Positions 10,300 to 20,600 of a stretch of 64,000 nucleotides of DNA are shown here, piece by piece. This stretch comes from Armillaria gallica. Taxonomy: Eukaryota; Basidiomycota; Agaricomycetes; Agaricales; Physalacriaceae. How positions within the stretch are numbered: the first letter of the stretch is position 1; each line of letters begins with the position of its first letter. The stretch lies in the NCBI GenBank assembly GCA_037576215.1, contig JBANDB010000004.1, forward strand, positions 4,278,001-4,342,000. Direction: 5' to 3'. The position numbers and the translations under genes are program-made. The notes under the pieces were generated by a model. It was given only the letters and a program-made list of their open reading frames with translations. It ran no database searches and was not told the DNA's origin.

Positions 10300-12000
10300 T
10301 TAACGTAGCAACACAGCAATCAAGGCAATGTGTTTGCGAGTGGTTCGGTGCACCTCCGTGCGGTCAATTCCTCAATAACACAAGATACACTGTGACTTTC
10401 AGTCAGCGAAGTAGTACTCTTGGTCAAGGAGTACTAATAGACATTGGCTGTAAGCCAGGAAGGATCTCGATAAACGAGATGGGATGGAATCTGGTATGAC
10501 TTGAATACCAAGAAACCGCAATAGAAACTGCGAAAACAGTCTAGAGACCACGAAAATGGATCTAGAAATCGTAGGAACGTGCTAGAAATCGTAGCAACGG
10601 TCAAGAAAACGTGGGGAGGGACTGGAAAACGTGTGGAAGGACTAGAAAACATTGCGATGCTCTAGTAATCGTGGGGAGGGCGAGTAATTGTGTGGAAGGA
10701 CTGGTAATCGTAGCAATGCTTTAGAAATCGTAGCAACACACTAGAAATCGTAGCAACGGTCGAGGAAACGTGGGGATGGACTGGAAAACATGGGGAAGGA
10801 CTAGAAAACGTTGCGATGCTCTAGTAATCGTGGCAATGGACTAGAAGACATCGAAATAGCCTAGTAAACATGGCTTGGGGTGTACCTAATATTGTGAGTC
10901 GAAACAATAGCAATAAACATACGGAGACTGTAAGAAATTGGTAGAAATCGTAGCAACTGAGGTGCTGAGTGAGGTGCTGCGGCAATAGATGCACGGCAAC
11001 TCCAAACAATGATAAAGACGAGGGTGATCCTATGGAGCTGAACTGGGCCTACACGGAGGCAATACTGAACTGGGTGATGAAAACGATGGCGATGTAGAAG
11101 GTGAAAGCGATGAAACAATCCTATGTGGTGAAAGTGAAGCGATGTTGTGGCATTAAAAGACAAAAGCAAGTTATTGACGCAAGATTTCGTGTATTGGTGC
11201 AACCAACAATGTTTAAAGAGTATAGCAAGCGGTGGGGAATAACTTGGAGTAACTGTAGCTGACTGGTAATGCTGTGGCCTCGTCAACTGGGTAAGAACTC
11301 GCTCTAAAAATGCGGTATCTACCTAGTTTTTATACTACAAGTATGATTTTATAAATAGAATATTCTTCGGAGCCTTAGTAAGGCTGTAAGTCCTTGGCTT
11401 TTGTAATAGCCATAGTAAACATATGGTATTTGTGGTTCTAAAGTAACAGCAAGTCCTCGACGTTGCCGTGTATGGATGCAAACTGTGTGGTTTTATTGAG
11501 CGATGAGCGGATCATAAGGTGCTGTGTAGCTGCGGATTATTGAGCTGCAGTTGCCGTGCTGAGGTGTATGCATGGGGCAACAATAATTCGAAGTCTTGGC
11601 ACTGTAACAGCCTTAGTAAACGCGGTCTATAGTTGCCGTAGCTGTAATTATCATAGCTGGGAGGGTACCCGCGTCAATCACGTCATTTCATTAAATGATT
11701 GATGGGCACATCAACTAGTGCTTCTGAGTGATGTAGCAACCCCGTTTTAGAATGATTTTCAATCAAAGGTGCCCTGCTGTGATGGGATACGGTAATTGTG
11801 ATGCGAGGCGAGCTGGGAAGGATAACGGAGTGCGTGAGGAGTGGATGTCATGGTTTTATGACTGGATCTGAATGTTTGTGGCTTATACTGCGAAAATCCG
11901 TGGTATTATTGAGAGTTGGCAGTGTTATGGAGTGTGTGAGGGTTATAATGGTGTCATTTCAAAGGTATTGGGTGATGAATGGATAAATCCGTGAATTCTG
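10250..12000. other. CpG-rich non-coding block inside the DIRS-like element
   Basis: This roughly 1.7-kb block separates the RNase H remnant (ending near 12,000) from the recombinase (from 10,299). It is visibly richer in CpG than the element on either side and contains the 20-bp minisatellite. Long ORFs inside it are low-complexity and not convincing. It is probably a later insertion, but no clean terminal repeats or target duplication were found, so its class is unknown. Confidence 0.45.
10562..10881 (+). repeat. 20-bp minisatellite with 160-bp higher-order period
   Basis: Sixteen units of 20 bp on the pattern CTAGAAATCGTAGCAACGGT, each beginning CTAG-, CTGG- or similar. The run of units starting at 10,582 recurs in the same order starting at 10,742, so eight units form a 160-bp higher-order repeat. 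Related single units continue on both sides. Confidence 0.85.
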
Positions 12001-13941
12001 AGCGTACAGAGCCTGGAGGCTCATCAGCGACTCATCAGGTGATACCTGAAGAGAACCTGTGCACTCTGGACCTGCACATGCAGATCTATGGGGTAAGAGA
12101 ATCCTAAACATGGTCAAGCCAAGGAGTGAGTTCCTCTGGCAAGAGGAAGTCAATGACCAATTTATATTCTTGAGTCTCAAGCTCGCCATGAGAAATGGGA
12201 TCCACAAGATTAACTACAGACTTGACATAAGAAGGAGATAGTGTTAAGTTTCTGGGAGCTAAAAGAAGTGACAGTCGACGAGAGATGCATTTCAGTGAAT
12301 GTTATGTGAGCAGCCAATCTTGTGTGTGTTTATAACACTGGTGTTATTGCTGTTCAAAGAGAAATCCGCATCAATGACATTATATAATGCACTGCAACCT
12401 CGACAGCAATAGACTCAGCTCATTCTATATCTTGACCTTCAGTGTGCCAGCTGTCTTTTAATTTCCAAGCTGCCCACTAATTGCCAACTACAAGACCAAT
12501 GCCCCAATAAGAGGCATCGATCCAAATGTTGAGAACTATGTGCTGTCTTGTCACGAAAGATCTGGATAAGGAAGACTGGGAAAGACAGTCTCTCCACCAT
12601 TCAAGGTCAGTCCATATGGTCTTTGAAGGATGGTGAGCCACCCACTTGTTGGGAAAATGAGCTACGAAAGCAGAGAGTGCAGGCAGATAAGCTTTTCCTG
12701 CCTTGCATACAAAGCAAACATGCTGGAGGGTGCCATGCAATGAACTCACATCCTTGTATGACACTGAAGATGGCTATTGCAGTAAGAAGTCAGACACCTT
12801 CTTGAGATACTTCTCATACTTCTTCTCAGACAGGTAAACTGTCTTCTCCACAATATCCCACATAAACCCTACATAAGATGTAACATACTGAAAATTATGT
12901 CCCTTTACAGAGACATCATGCCACAAAATGCCGAGTGGTTGGGAAATATCAAAGATGGTCTGCAGATTAAAATCATATAAATACTGAATGTCCCCATTGT
13001 CAAGAGTGCACTGAGCTATGGGAGAACGAAGAATGTTATAATTATCGACCCATTTGAAAACACCGAAAATGCCTGCTGCATTAAGAATGTCATTAAGGCA
13101 TCAGCGACACAGCTTTGAATCCCACCAGAAGTTGTCAAACCAAAAGGCACACAATAATCTGGAAACACCCTGCCTTTCCACAATGTAGCAATGTACCTTT
13201 TATAGCCAAAGATGATGGGTGAACACCAATATGCTTTAACCCAATCCAAGGCTGCCGCTTGGGTCCCCAGTGGTGCTCAAACAACCTGATGAGGATGTTG
13301 AGAATGAACCACATAAACAGGCACAAGACATAAAATGTGCCTCCATGAACCAGTAAAGCCACTATCCCCAAAAGTGGCTGAAGGGGAAATACCAACCTTC
13401 ACCGGCATGAGCCATGCCACCAATGACCATCACATGCGAGCTGCATGTGAGTGCTACCATGCATACCCATTCCACTTAAACCAATAAGAGCAATTAAACT
13501 CACCACTTCTTCATACATGCTTGCTATATACCATCACATGGGCCGGTCTTTTGCATCAAGCCAGGAATTTGTAGAAGAGCCACTGGTATCATGAGCAGAA
13601 AGATTATGAATGATCTGTGGCTTTTTCTGATCAAACACAACACCCAGTGGTGCTGTGTGAAAATGGCCTCCAAAGAACATGAAAGCCTCTTCAATAGTCA
13701 TTCCCTCTCCCATATGACTGGCCACAATCTTGTCTTGCAAGTAATTTTCAATAATTTCAGAATTTTCTTCAGCAGAAGGCATATTCAGAGGTAGAAATGT
13801 AAATGTTAGAAAAGGAGGATTACCAATAGGAGAACCATGAGTAATGTTGAAGATTAGGTTTGGATACTTGTCGATAATGTTATACTTTTGAAGAGTGTGT
13901 TGGCATCCAGCAGGTTTATATAGGGTGATGACTCTATGCAC
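11990..13941 (-). pseudogene. Reverse transcriptase-RNase H of the DIRS-like element
   Basis: The RT N-terminal part is at 13,534-13,941 (NPPFLTFTFLPLNMPSAEEN, GVVFDQKKPQIIHNLSAHD). The palm region is at 13,016-13,249 (YCVPFGLTTSGGIQSCVADA). Shortly after it, in another frame, FKWVDN sits at the YxDD position, giving Asp-Asn in place of Asp-Asp. The RNase H part is at 12,477-12,764 (WIDASYWGIGLVVGN) with a more broken tail down to about 12,000. Frameshifts and stops interrupt it. The order RT then RNase H then distant recombinase fits DIRS-like elements. Confidence 0.65.
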
Positions 13942-13942
13942 C

Positions 13943-14648
13943 TCAGTTACGAGTGCATTTCGTCACTCCGTGGTGAGTGTCAGCACACAAGGAGCACATG
14001 TGGATGCCATGGTAGGCTGAAGGCTCAACCTTGCAGATGGTGAGGTTGAAATGGACACAGACGAACTTGTGATCAGAGATGCGGAGGAGCACACCATCCT
14101 TCCACTTGACAAGAAAGAACCTTCCACTTTTGCTAGGTGTCATGGATGTGCAGGAGTCTGTGTGATGGCCAATGAAACCACATCTGAGGCATAAGGGACA
14201 AAAGGAATTGGAATGACTACCACCATCACACTGGTTACTATCATAAGGAGTAAAGTGTCTATTCCCAATCCCTCCATTATTCTTTCCATGCCTGACCGGG
14301 CCTTGCTCTCCAGTGGCTTGAATTTCCCATTGATTGAGCAGGTAGTTGTTCTTCACGGTCTGTACTCCATCTGACTAAGACTTGGTCAAAGGATCAGGTA
14401 TGAATGGATCCTTAAAGAATTTCGCCTGGAAATCTCTGTTGAAGGCCTTGTATGCCTTGAACCACATCATAAAATTAGGATCAGACAGCATAGCATGGAG
14501 GTGTTCATTAAGGCCTTGAAGAGTCTGAGGTCTCCAGCCAATTGCAGTAAAAAACTTGAGGAGATTGTTGTAGCAAACAAGGAAATCAGCTCTCACTAGA
14601 TCAGCTTTGGCTGGCGCTTTGGATATGTCAAGGACACTGAAGTTCTTG
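13943..14648 (-). pseudogene. Gag of the DIRS-like element, C-terminal part
   Basis: Minus-strand frame from the gypsy insertion point leftwards. It includes ADFLVCYNNLLKFFTAIGW, one stop near 14,375, and then two zinc knuckles: CLRCGFIGHHTDSC and CSLCADTHHGVTKC, both CX2CX4HX4C. It is followed immediately by the RT frame. The N-terminal half lies across the gypsy element at 23,672-24,215. Confidence 0.6.
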
Positions 14649-14653
14649 CTGGC

Positions 14654-15201
14654 TGTTACGATTTATTCGTTTTCAGGCATCTTATCTAATCTTTGGAAGA
14701 TAAGATAAGATGCTTACTCACCCACGATCTTTAGACCCGCGACTCCCGGAGAGTCTTCATAAATCTTCACATCGCTATCACGTCACAGCTCGGTTGACGT
14801 GTACTCGACCAAGGGGTATCAACGACCCGTGCACCGACACGTAGCAATGTGTGGGAGTAACACGTACTGGATACGTGCTAGCCTCGATAAACCTTGTGCT
14901 ACACTCGGTTACCGTGTGTTATTATCGGCTACCGTGTATTTGGCTTATTCACTTTCTAACACGGTAGTCACCTCTTAGTACCATTTACAGACCCTCACTT
15001 TACTATATAAGTAGCGTACTCAAAGCCTGTATTTCCCTAGCTTTGAGCTAAAGTTTATTCATACCGAACACACTCCTTTCCTCTCTGCTAGAAAGCTCCT
15101 AAAGTGAGTCTTGAGCGTCAATCATCACAAGGGCTAGACGGTGACTGTACGAACGCGATACAGCCGATCTATTCACCTTTGATTGAAGTTCGGGTCTTAC
15201 A
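14654..15201 (+). repeat. 5' LTR of the gypsy element
   Basis: 548 bp, TGTTACG...TCTTACA. It carries a TATA box (TATATAA, 15,004-15,010) and, about 30 nt downstream, the sequence TAGCTTTGAGCTAA (15,038-15,051), the likely start of the transcript. Confidence 0.97.
15004..15051 (+). promoter_or_regulatory. LTR TATA box and predicted transcript start
   Basis: TATATAA at 15,004-15,010 sits about 28-34 bp before TAGCTTTGAGCTAA (15,038-15,051). The 14 nt there are exactly complementary to the primer-binding site after the LTR, so initiation here would put that sequence at the mRNA 5' end. The start position is inferred from spacing. Confidence 0.55.
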
Positions 15202-15202
15202 A

Positions 15203-15216
15203 TTAGCTCAAAGCTA
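15203..15216 (+). other. Primer-binding site, probably self-priming
   Basis: TTAGCTCAAAGCTA begins 1 nt after the 5' LTR. It is the exact reverse complement of 15,038-15,051 inside the same LTR and does not look like the 3' end of a common primer tRNA. In Tf1/sushi elements the folded mRNA 5' end primes reverse transcription at this position. Confidence 0.65.
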
Positions 15217-15243
15217 CTTTACTGATTCTGCCTCAGAATCCCC

Positions 15244-16194
15244 ATGGAAGACGACGCCCGGATCATTGCCATTGCACTAGGAATACCGAGCGCCACCTTC
15301 GTCTCTCTTACCATCGTTCTCGCCATCAGGTTCCGCCATAGAACAAGGCAGTTACAACAACGACGACAAGAAGAGGCACACCGTACCTCCCCAGTCCTTA
15401 CAGAAAATACTAATGGCATCCCGCTCGAGCAGCAGCCACCCCGAGTCGTCGCACCCGTACCACACCGACAGGGCCCACTCTACCACTTCCCTGGACAACG
15501 AATCCACGAAGAGGAGGTCAACATTTCTGAGTCGACTTCTACCGCGATCCCGGAGGGAAGCTCTATTACCCCTCCCAGAAGGGGCCCAGCAGAGGTCGAC
15601 ATCACCTCCGAACATCCCGCTTCCTATTATGCCGCGTTTGTCCCTCGAACTCCCTCGCCCGACCTACTCTCCCGCACCAATCGTGGAAGGAGATCAAACA
15701 TGGGCCGCGACACTCAACCCGTCGCAACCACCGATACTCCAACACCCGCAGCCGGTCTCACTAACAGCGAGCTCTGGGATAATCTCGACATCCCCTACAG
15801 TGCCTACTTCCCCGCTCCCGCCCCCGACTCGCCCCATCAACCTGTCCAGACCAGCGAGTCGCCACTCGAGTCTGTACAGGTCAGTGAACCCGTCGCCGGC
15901 CCCTCAAATCCCAGGCGCAGTGGTTGGCGAACACAACCTCGAAGGTCTCCACTCCGACCCCCCCGAGCAAGTGCTTGGGAACAGCTCGCCCAGCGATTCA
16001 GGGAGCGACCGCAGCCACCACCCGAGTTTACACGCCCACCAGAGGAGCTTAGTGAGTCGACCACCGTCGGCAACCCACCAGCACGTCCCCCTACCCCCTT
16101 CCCAAGGATCCAGATCGATGGAATCCTTGACTCGACCCCCGAGCAGACGCGCGAGCACTCGCCCTACTACCCCAGCGATGATGACGCTAACTGA
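15244..16194 (+). CDS. Overlapping ORF1 with N-terminal membrane segment
   Basis: A 316-codon ORF that starts at the first ATG of the element (15,244, G at +4) and overlaps the 5' end of gag in another frame for 782 bp. Residues about 6-30 (IIAIALGIPSATFVSLTIVL...) form one hydrophobic segment. A basic stretch (RFRHRTRQLQQRRQ) follows, then a long Pro/Ser-rich tail ending in an acidic SDDDAN. That pattern would suit a small single-pass membrane protein with a cytosolic tail. I recognise no family. It could be an expressed accessory protein, an upstream ORF that tunes gag translation, or a frame kept open by compositional bias. Nothing here proves expression. Confidence 0.5.
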   Translation: MEDDARIIAIALGIPSATFVSLTIVLAIRFRHRTRQLQQRRQEEAHRTSPVLTENTNGIPLEQQPPRVVAPVPHRQGPLYHFPGQRIHEEEVNISESTSTAIPEGSSITPPRRGPAEVDITSEHPASYYAAFVPRTPSPDLLSRTNRGRRSNMGRDTQPVATTDTPTPAAGLTNSELWDNLDIPYSAYFPAPAPDSPHQPVQTSESPLESVQVSEPVAGPSNPRRSGWRTQPRRSPLRPPRASAWEQLAQRFRERPQPPPEFTRPPEELSESTTVGNPPARPPTPFPRIQIDGILDSTPEQTREHSPYYPSDDDAN

Positions 16195-17635
16195 AGCCAT
16201 CGATTTTTATAACCAAACAGACGATGACCCCTCGATTCCTATTCCTGCGTTGCTAAGGCAAGCAGGCTATATTGATATCTATAATTATTTCGCCTACGAG
16301 TTACCGTTTGCCGCGGTTTGGGGAAGAACCCAAGCCGGGAACGATTATTTTATTAGGAAACAGGCCAATCTCCCAGCCGATGAGATCCTACAGTATGAGG
16401 CGGAACGAAATGCTCGCCTCCTATGGAACCAAATACACCCGGATGCCGTACTGGAGACCTTTCTCCCTTACGAAGAAGCCGCACAGGAAATCGAGACCCA
16501 GGAACCGATGCCAGATGAGCCCCCGGTAGCACCTCCCCGAGTCACTAACACATTTGTTTACGCCACCAGACAAGCGGCACCAGGAATGTACCAACCCGGG
16601 TACGCACCTTTTGCCGGCGGCGGTCATGGAGCCGGAGGAGGCGGACCACCAGCACAGCCACCTCCCGACCCCCCAGTACGGGTAATGCTACCACGATTCC
16701 CGGCACCTCCTGAGATGCCAGACCCGCCCATACCTTGGGAACTACAAGCTGGAGCGATAGCCCCCTACGACGACTTCAAACCAAAGCTCTTGAAAGAGGT
16801 CGACGATTTCTCAGGGGACTCTGACGACATCGCTCGCTTCTTCCTAAAGTGTGAGTTGCATTTTGATGCCTTTAACCGGCACTTCCGCCACCATCCGCAC
16901 AAGGTCATCTTCTGCGTCTCTCGACTCTCAGGAGACGCTGGAAGATGGTGGCAGTTGTGCGCTAAAGTCATAGGAAAAACGGCAGACGGCGCCCAACAGT
17001 ACCCAACCTACGACGAGTTCCAGACAGAACTCAACAAAAGGTTCTGGAAGGATGCCGACTCGCAGTTAAGGTATGCGCAGTGGGAAAGGCTAAAGCAATC
17101 GGAACACAAGGATGGCGACAAGTTCTTCCAAATCTTTGAAGAACTGGCCTACCACGCCGGGGTACGTAATAACGACCAGATAATGCTCCAGCAGATCAAA
17201 AAGGCCGCCTGCCAAACGAGTAAAAATACTATATACTCATCGGACAGGGACGTACCAACCGACTACCCGGAGTGGAAAGCTCGCTTACTCCGGATCGATC
17301 TCAATTGGCGCCTCCGGCAGGCAGAAGGAACGGTACCGACGACAACCCGACCGCAGAAAATGACCGCGCCTATACAGGGTGGTCAGACTAGGGCCCCTGT
17401 GCCATCAACGAAGACGGTTACAGGGACTACCTATGGAGGGCGAGGACAGCCGATGAATATCGACAAGGCTACGGCAAACACAGTATGTTTTGGATGCGGC
17501 AAACTAGGCCACTTCAAACGCGACTGTCCCACCCGGTCAATGACCCGAGCTGAGTCTTTGCAACGCGCAAACACTTACTGGGATATGAAAGAAGGCCTCT
17601 CAACGATTAAGGAGGTAAAAGAGACCGCCGTCTAG
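15413..17635 (+). CDS. gag: Gypsy Gag polyprotein
   Basis: 740 residues from the ATG at 15,413. The first 260 or so are Pro/Ser-rich and share DNA with ORF1. The capsid-like retrotransposon Gag domain spans about residues 455-620 (DDFKPKLLKEVDDFSGDSD, RWWQ, ELNKRFWKDAD, LAYHAGVRNNDQI). A zinc knuckle CFGCGKLGHFKRDC (CX2CX4HX4C) follows near residue 695. It ends TAG at 17,633-17,635. Pol lies in the -1 frame with a short overlap (17,611-17,632). Gag packages the element RNA in the cytoplasm. The frame is intact. Confidence 0.93.
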   Translation: MASRSSSSHPESSHPYHTDRAHSTTSLDNESTKRRSTFLSRLLPRSRREALLPLPEGAQQRSTSPPNIPLPIMPRLSLELPRPTYSPAPIVEGDQTWAATLNPSQPPILQHPQPVSLTASSGIISTSPTVPTSPLPPPTRPINLSRPASRHSSLYRSVNPSPAPQIPGAVVGEHNLEGLHSDPPEQVLGNSSPSDSGSDRSHHPSLHAHQRSLVSRPPSATHQHVPLPPSQGSRSMESLTRPPSRRASTRPTTPAMMTLTEAIDFYNQTDDDPSIPIPALLRQAGYIDIYNYFAYELPFAAVWGRTQAGNDYFIRKQANLPADEILQYEAERNARLLWNQIHPDAVLETFLPYEEAAQEIETQEPMPDEPPVAPPRVTNTFVYATRQAAPGMYQPGYAPFAGGGHGAGGGGPPAQPPPDPPVRVMLPRFPAPPEMPDPPIPWELQAGAIAPYDDFKPKLLKEVDDFSGDSDDIARFFLKCELHFDAFNRHFRHHPHKVIFCVSRLSGDAGRWWQLCAKVIGKTADGAQQYPTYDEFQTELNKRFWKDADSQLRYAQWERLKQSEHKDGDKFFQIFEELAYHAGVRNNDQIMLQQIKKAACQTSKNTIYSSDRDVPTDYPEWKARLLRIDLNWRLRQAEGTVPTTTRPQKMTAPIQGGQTRAPVPSTKTVTGTTYGGRGQPMNIDKATANTVCFGCGKLGHFKRDCPTRSMTRAESLQRANTYWDMKEGLSTIKEVKETAV

Positions 17636-20600
17636 ATGAGGATTCAGTCTATTCGGCGGCCCGAAGTTTAGTTTCGACTGGTACGCCTATCGCATCTCAT
17701 GATTGTACTTATATATCGCCTGTAGTATCCAACGCGCATTCGAATATACCCGCGACTTCGCAATCAGACCAGGAGCTAAACTTGAATCCAGCAAGGAACG
17801 CGGTAGTCACAGAGCTATCGGTTCGATCTACGCCTAACGAAGCGACCAACATTCCGCCTAACGAAGCGACAATCCTAGGAACGGGTGCGGTAGTCATCGA
17901 GCTATCGGCTCAGCGTTTGGCAAGTAACCTATCACAGGCGAAAGCGGACGGCAAGGCGACCACCAGATCGCCACCCATCATAACGGCGAAGCACCAGTCG
18001 AGGCCTTCCCTTGGGGAGTTTCAAGCCGCAGTGACGAATGTTCGACCGGATGGGGCAGGAGGGCAGACAGCTATGCTCCCGCGTAAACGTCCCCTCACTG
18101 AAATCGCAGCTCTACGGAGTCCCTGCCGCGCAGGGAGTTTCGAGGGAATAGCTTCGGCGAAACCTCCTCTGGTAAAAGAGACTTGCTCACAGGCTGCAGA
18201 GTGTAAATCCCACGACGGGGCTCTGAAGACAGCACCGGAGGCCAGCTCCCGCAACACTGGACCTAGAAAAGCTAAGGGCGATATAATCGACTTAGGATCT
18301 ACGGATGAGGCCTCGAACGCCACGAATCGCGACGCCAAGATACCGAACTTAGACAGGACGAGGGACGCGAGGGTCTATTTGCTCTCGATCCTGAAGAACC
18401 AAGAGGACGACCTGGAGTCGGGTAAGTGCCCCCGATCAGTTGCCAACGCCTATCGAGACGAAGGGCGACCCGACGAAGGGGGAACGCCGAATGAAACGAG
18501 GATCCCGGTCATCACAGAGACGGGCTCGAAGGAACCGGGAAAGGGCGACTACTACTCAACGGTGAGAAGCGCAGGCAATCGTTGTGCAGTAGTGTCAGCC
18601 CACCTTGTCGCTCCTCTCAGGAGTGACGCCTTCGCAGAAAGCTACTCCCATTCCACGACCGACCAGAAAGCCGCAGGTTTGGAAGCTGCTAGCGCCCAGG
18701 CAGTGCAAAGGGGGCATCAGGTAGCTTTTATTAAAGTACCTAACCACGAGGACATTACTAGTTTCACGATGAACGGGAACGCTAACTTAACCCCTTTAGA
18801 CTTAGAAAATGCGGTGACCTCACTGACGGTAGTCGCGCCCGTATGGGGCGACGCGAAGGTTGAAGAGGCCCCGCAACTGTCCCGAACCTATACAAAGGGA
18901 CAGACCTATAGAGAATGGCTCAAACCATTCGGAGCAGAGTGGACTCTACGCGGCGTAGTACAAGCGCGGACGGAGTCGGAAGCAAAGGCAATTCTTAAAA
19001 ACTGGATTCACAAGGCACGCACCGAAGAGGTCGTAGACTCATTGATCGAAGCAATGAGGGGGATGAAGCGAATCGATGCACTCTGGTGGCTTCACGAGTT
19101 ACAAGAACCAAAGCGACTTATCAGCGCGTTAAGCGATAAAGGAAAAGACTTGGTGATCCCCGTCATGCTCGGGGCTCCAGGAACAATTTCCAATATCTCT
19201 ACAGATGCATTGGTAGACAGCGGATGCACCAGTAGCGCCATCAATCGAAGATTCGTTAAACAACATCACATCCCGACCCGACCAACGGCCGCCCCAATCC
19301 CGGTCTACAATGCTGACGGAACCAAGAACTCGGGAGGATCAATTACCGAATACGCCGAGATCGAACTCAAAATCGGGGATCATTCTGAACGAATAGATCT
19401 AGCCGTAACAGATCTCGGTGATAAGGAAATCTTCCTTGGTCACGATTGGTTAGCCCGGCATAATCCCATCATCAATTGGAAAACTGGAGGATTAACGTTT
19501 GCACGATGCGAATGCCGTAAAAATCCGTTCACCCTACCAGATGCGGATCCTGACGACAGATGGGACGAGGAACTGGAAGAAGGGGACACCATCCTTGCAA
19601 TAGATTTCACGCGGGCCATTCTCATACGGGCACATCATGCCAATGACTTAGCTGCCGCAGCCAACGCAGACAAGGAGACCAAGACGTTCGATGAAATGGT
19701 CCCAGAATGGTGTCGGGATTTCAACGATCTGTTCGACAAGGACAGCTTCGATGAACTTCCTGACCCAAAGACGTGGGACCACGCCATCGAACTTACTCCA
19801 AACGCAAGCGCCAACCTAGATTGCAAGGTCTACCCTTTGAACCGGAACGAACAAGCAGAACTCGACAAGTTTTTAGATGAAAACCTTTCGAGTGGACGAA
19901 TACGACCATCCAAGTCACCCATGGCTTCGCCATTCTTTTTCATTAAAAAGAAGGACGGCAAGCTGCGACCAGTCCAGGATTATAGGAAACTCAACGAGAT
20001 GACGATTAAAAACCGTTATCCTCTTCCCTTAATCTCAGAACTAATGGACAAGTTGCGGGGGGCTAAGTATTTTTCCAAGCTTGACGTTCGATGGGGATAC
20101 AACAACGTGCGCATCAAAAGTGGCGACGAGTGGAAGGCGGCGTTCAGAACTAATCGCGGGTTGTTCGAACCCACGGTTATGTTCTTCGGACTCACCAACT
20201 CGCCTGCCACCTTCCAATGGATGATGAATGACATTTTCAAAAATCTCATTGCATCAGGCGCCGTCACCGTTTACCTTGATGACATTCTCATCATGTCCAG
20301 AACCAAGGAAGAGCATCGCCGCATCACGCGCGAAGTTCTAAGACTCCTCCGAAAGAACAAGCTATTCCTTAAAGCGGAAAAATGCGAGTTCGAAACCTTG
20401 GAAACGGAATACCTCGGAGTCATCATCAGCGAAGGAAGCATCCGCATGGACCCAGTCAAAATCGCAGGAATCGCGGAATGGCCAGTCCCAGTCAAGAAAG
20501 TACAACTCCAGTCATTCTTAGGCTTTACCAACTTCTACAGGCGTTTCATCAAAGGGTACAGCAAGGTCGTCAAACCAATGACCCAGCTGACAGGAAACGA

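Noticed and set aside
10562..10881. Direct-repeat array considered as a CRISPR
   Set aside because: Units are contiguous 20-mers with no unique spacers, in a eukaryotic transposon island; this is a minisatellite.
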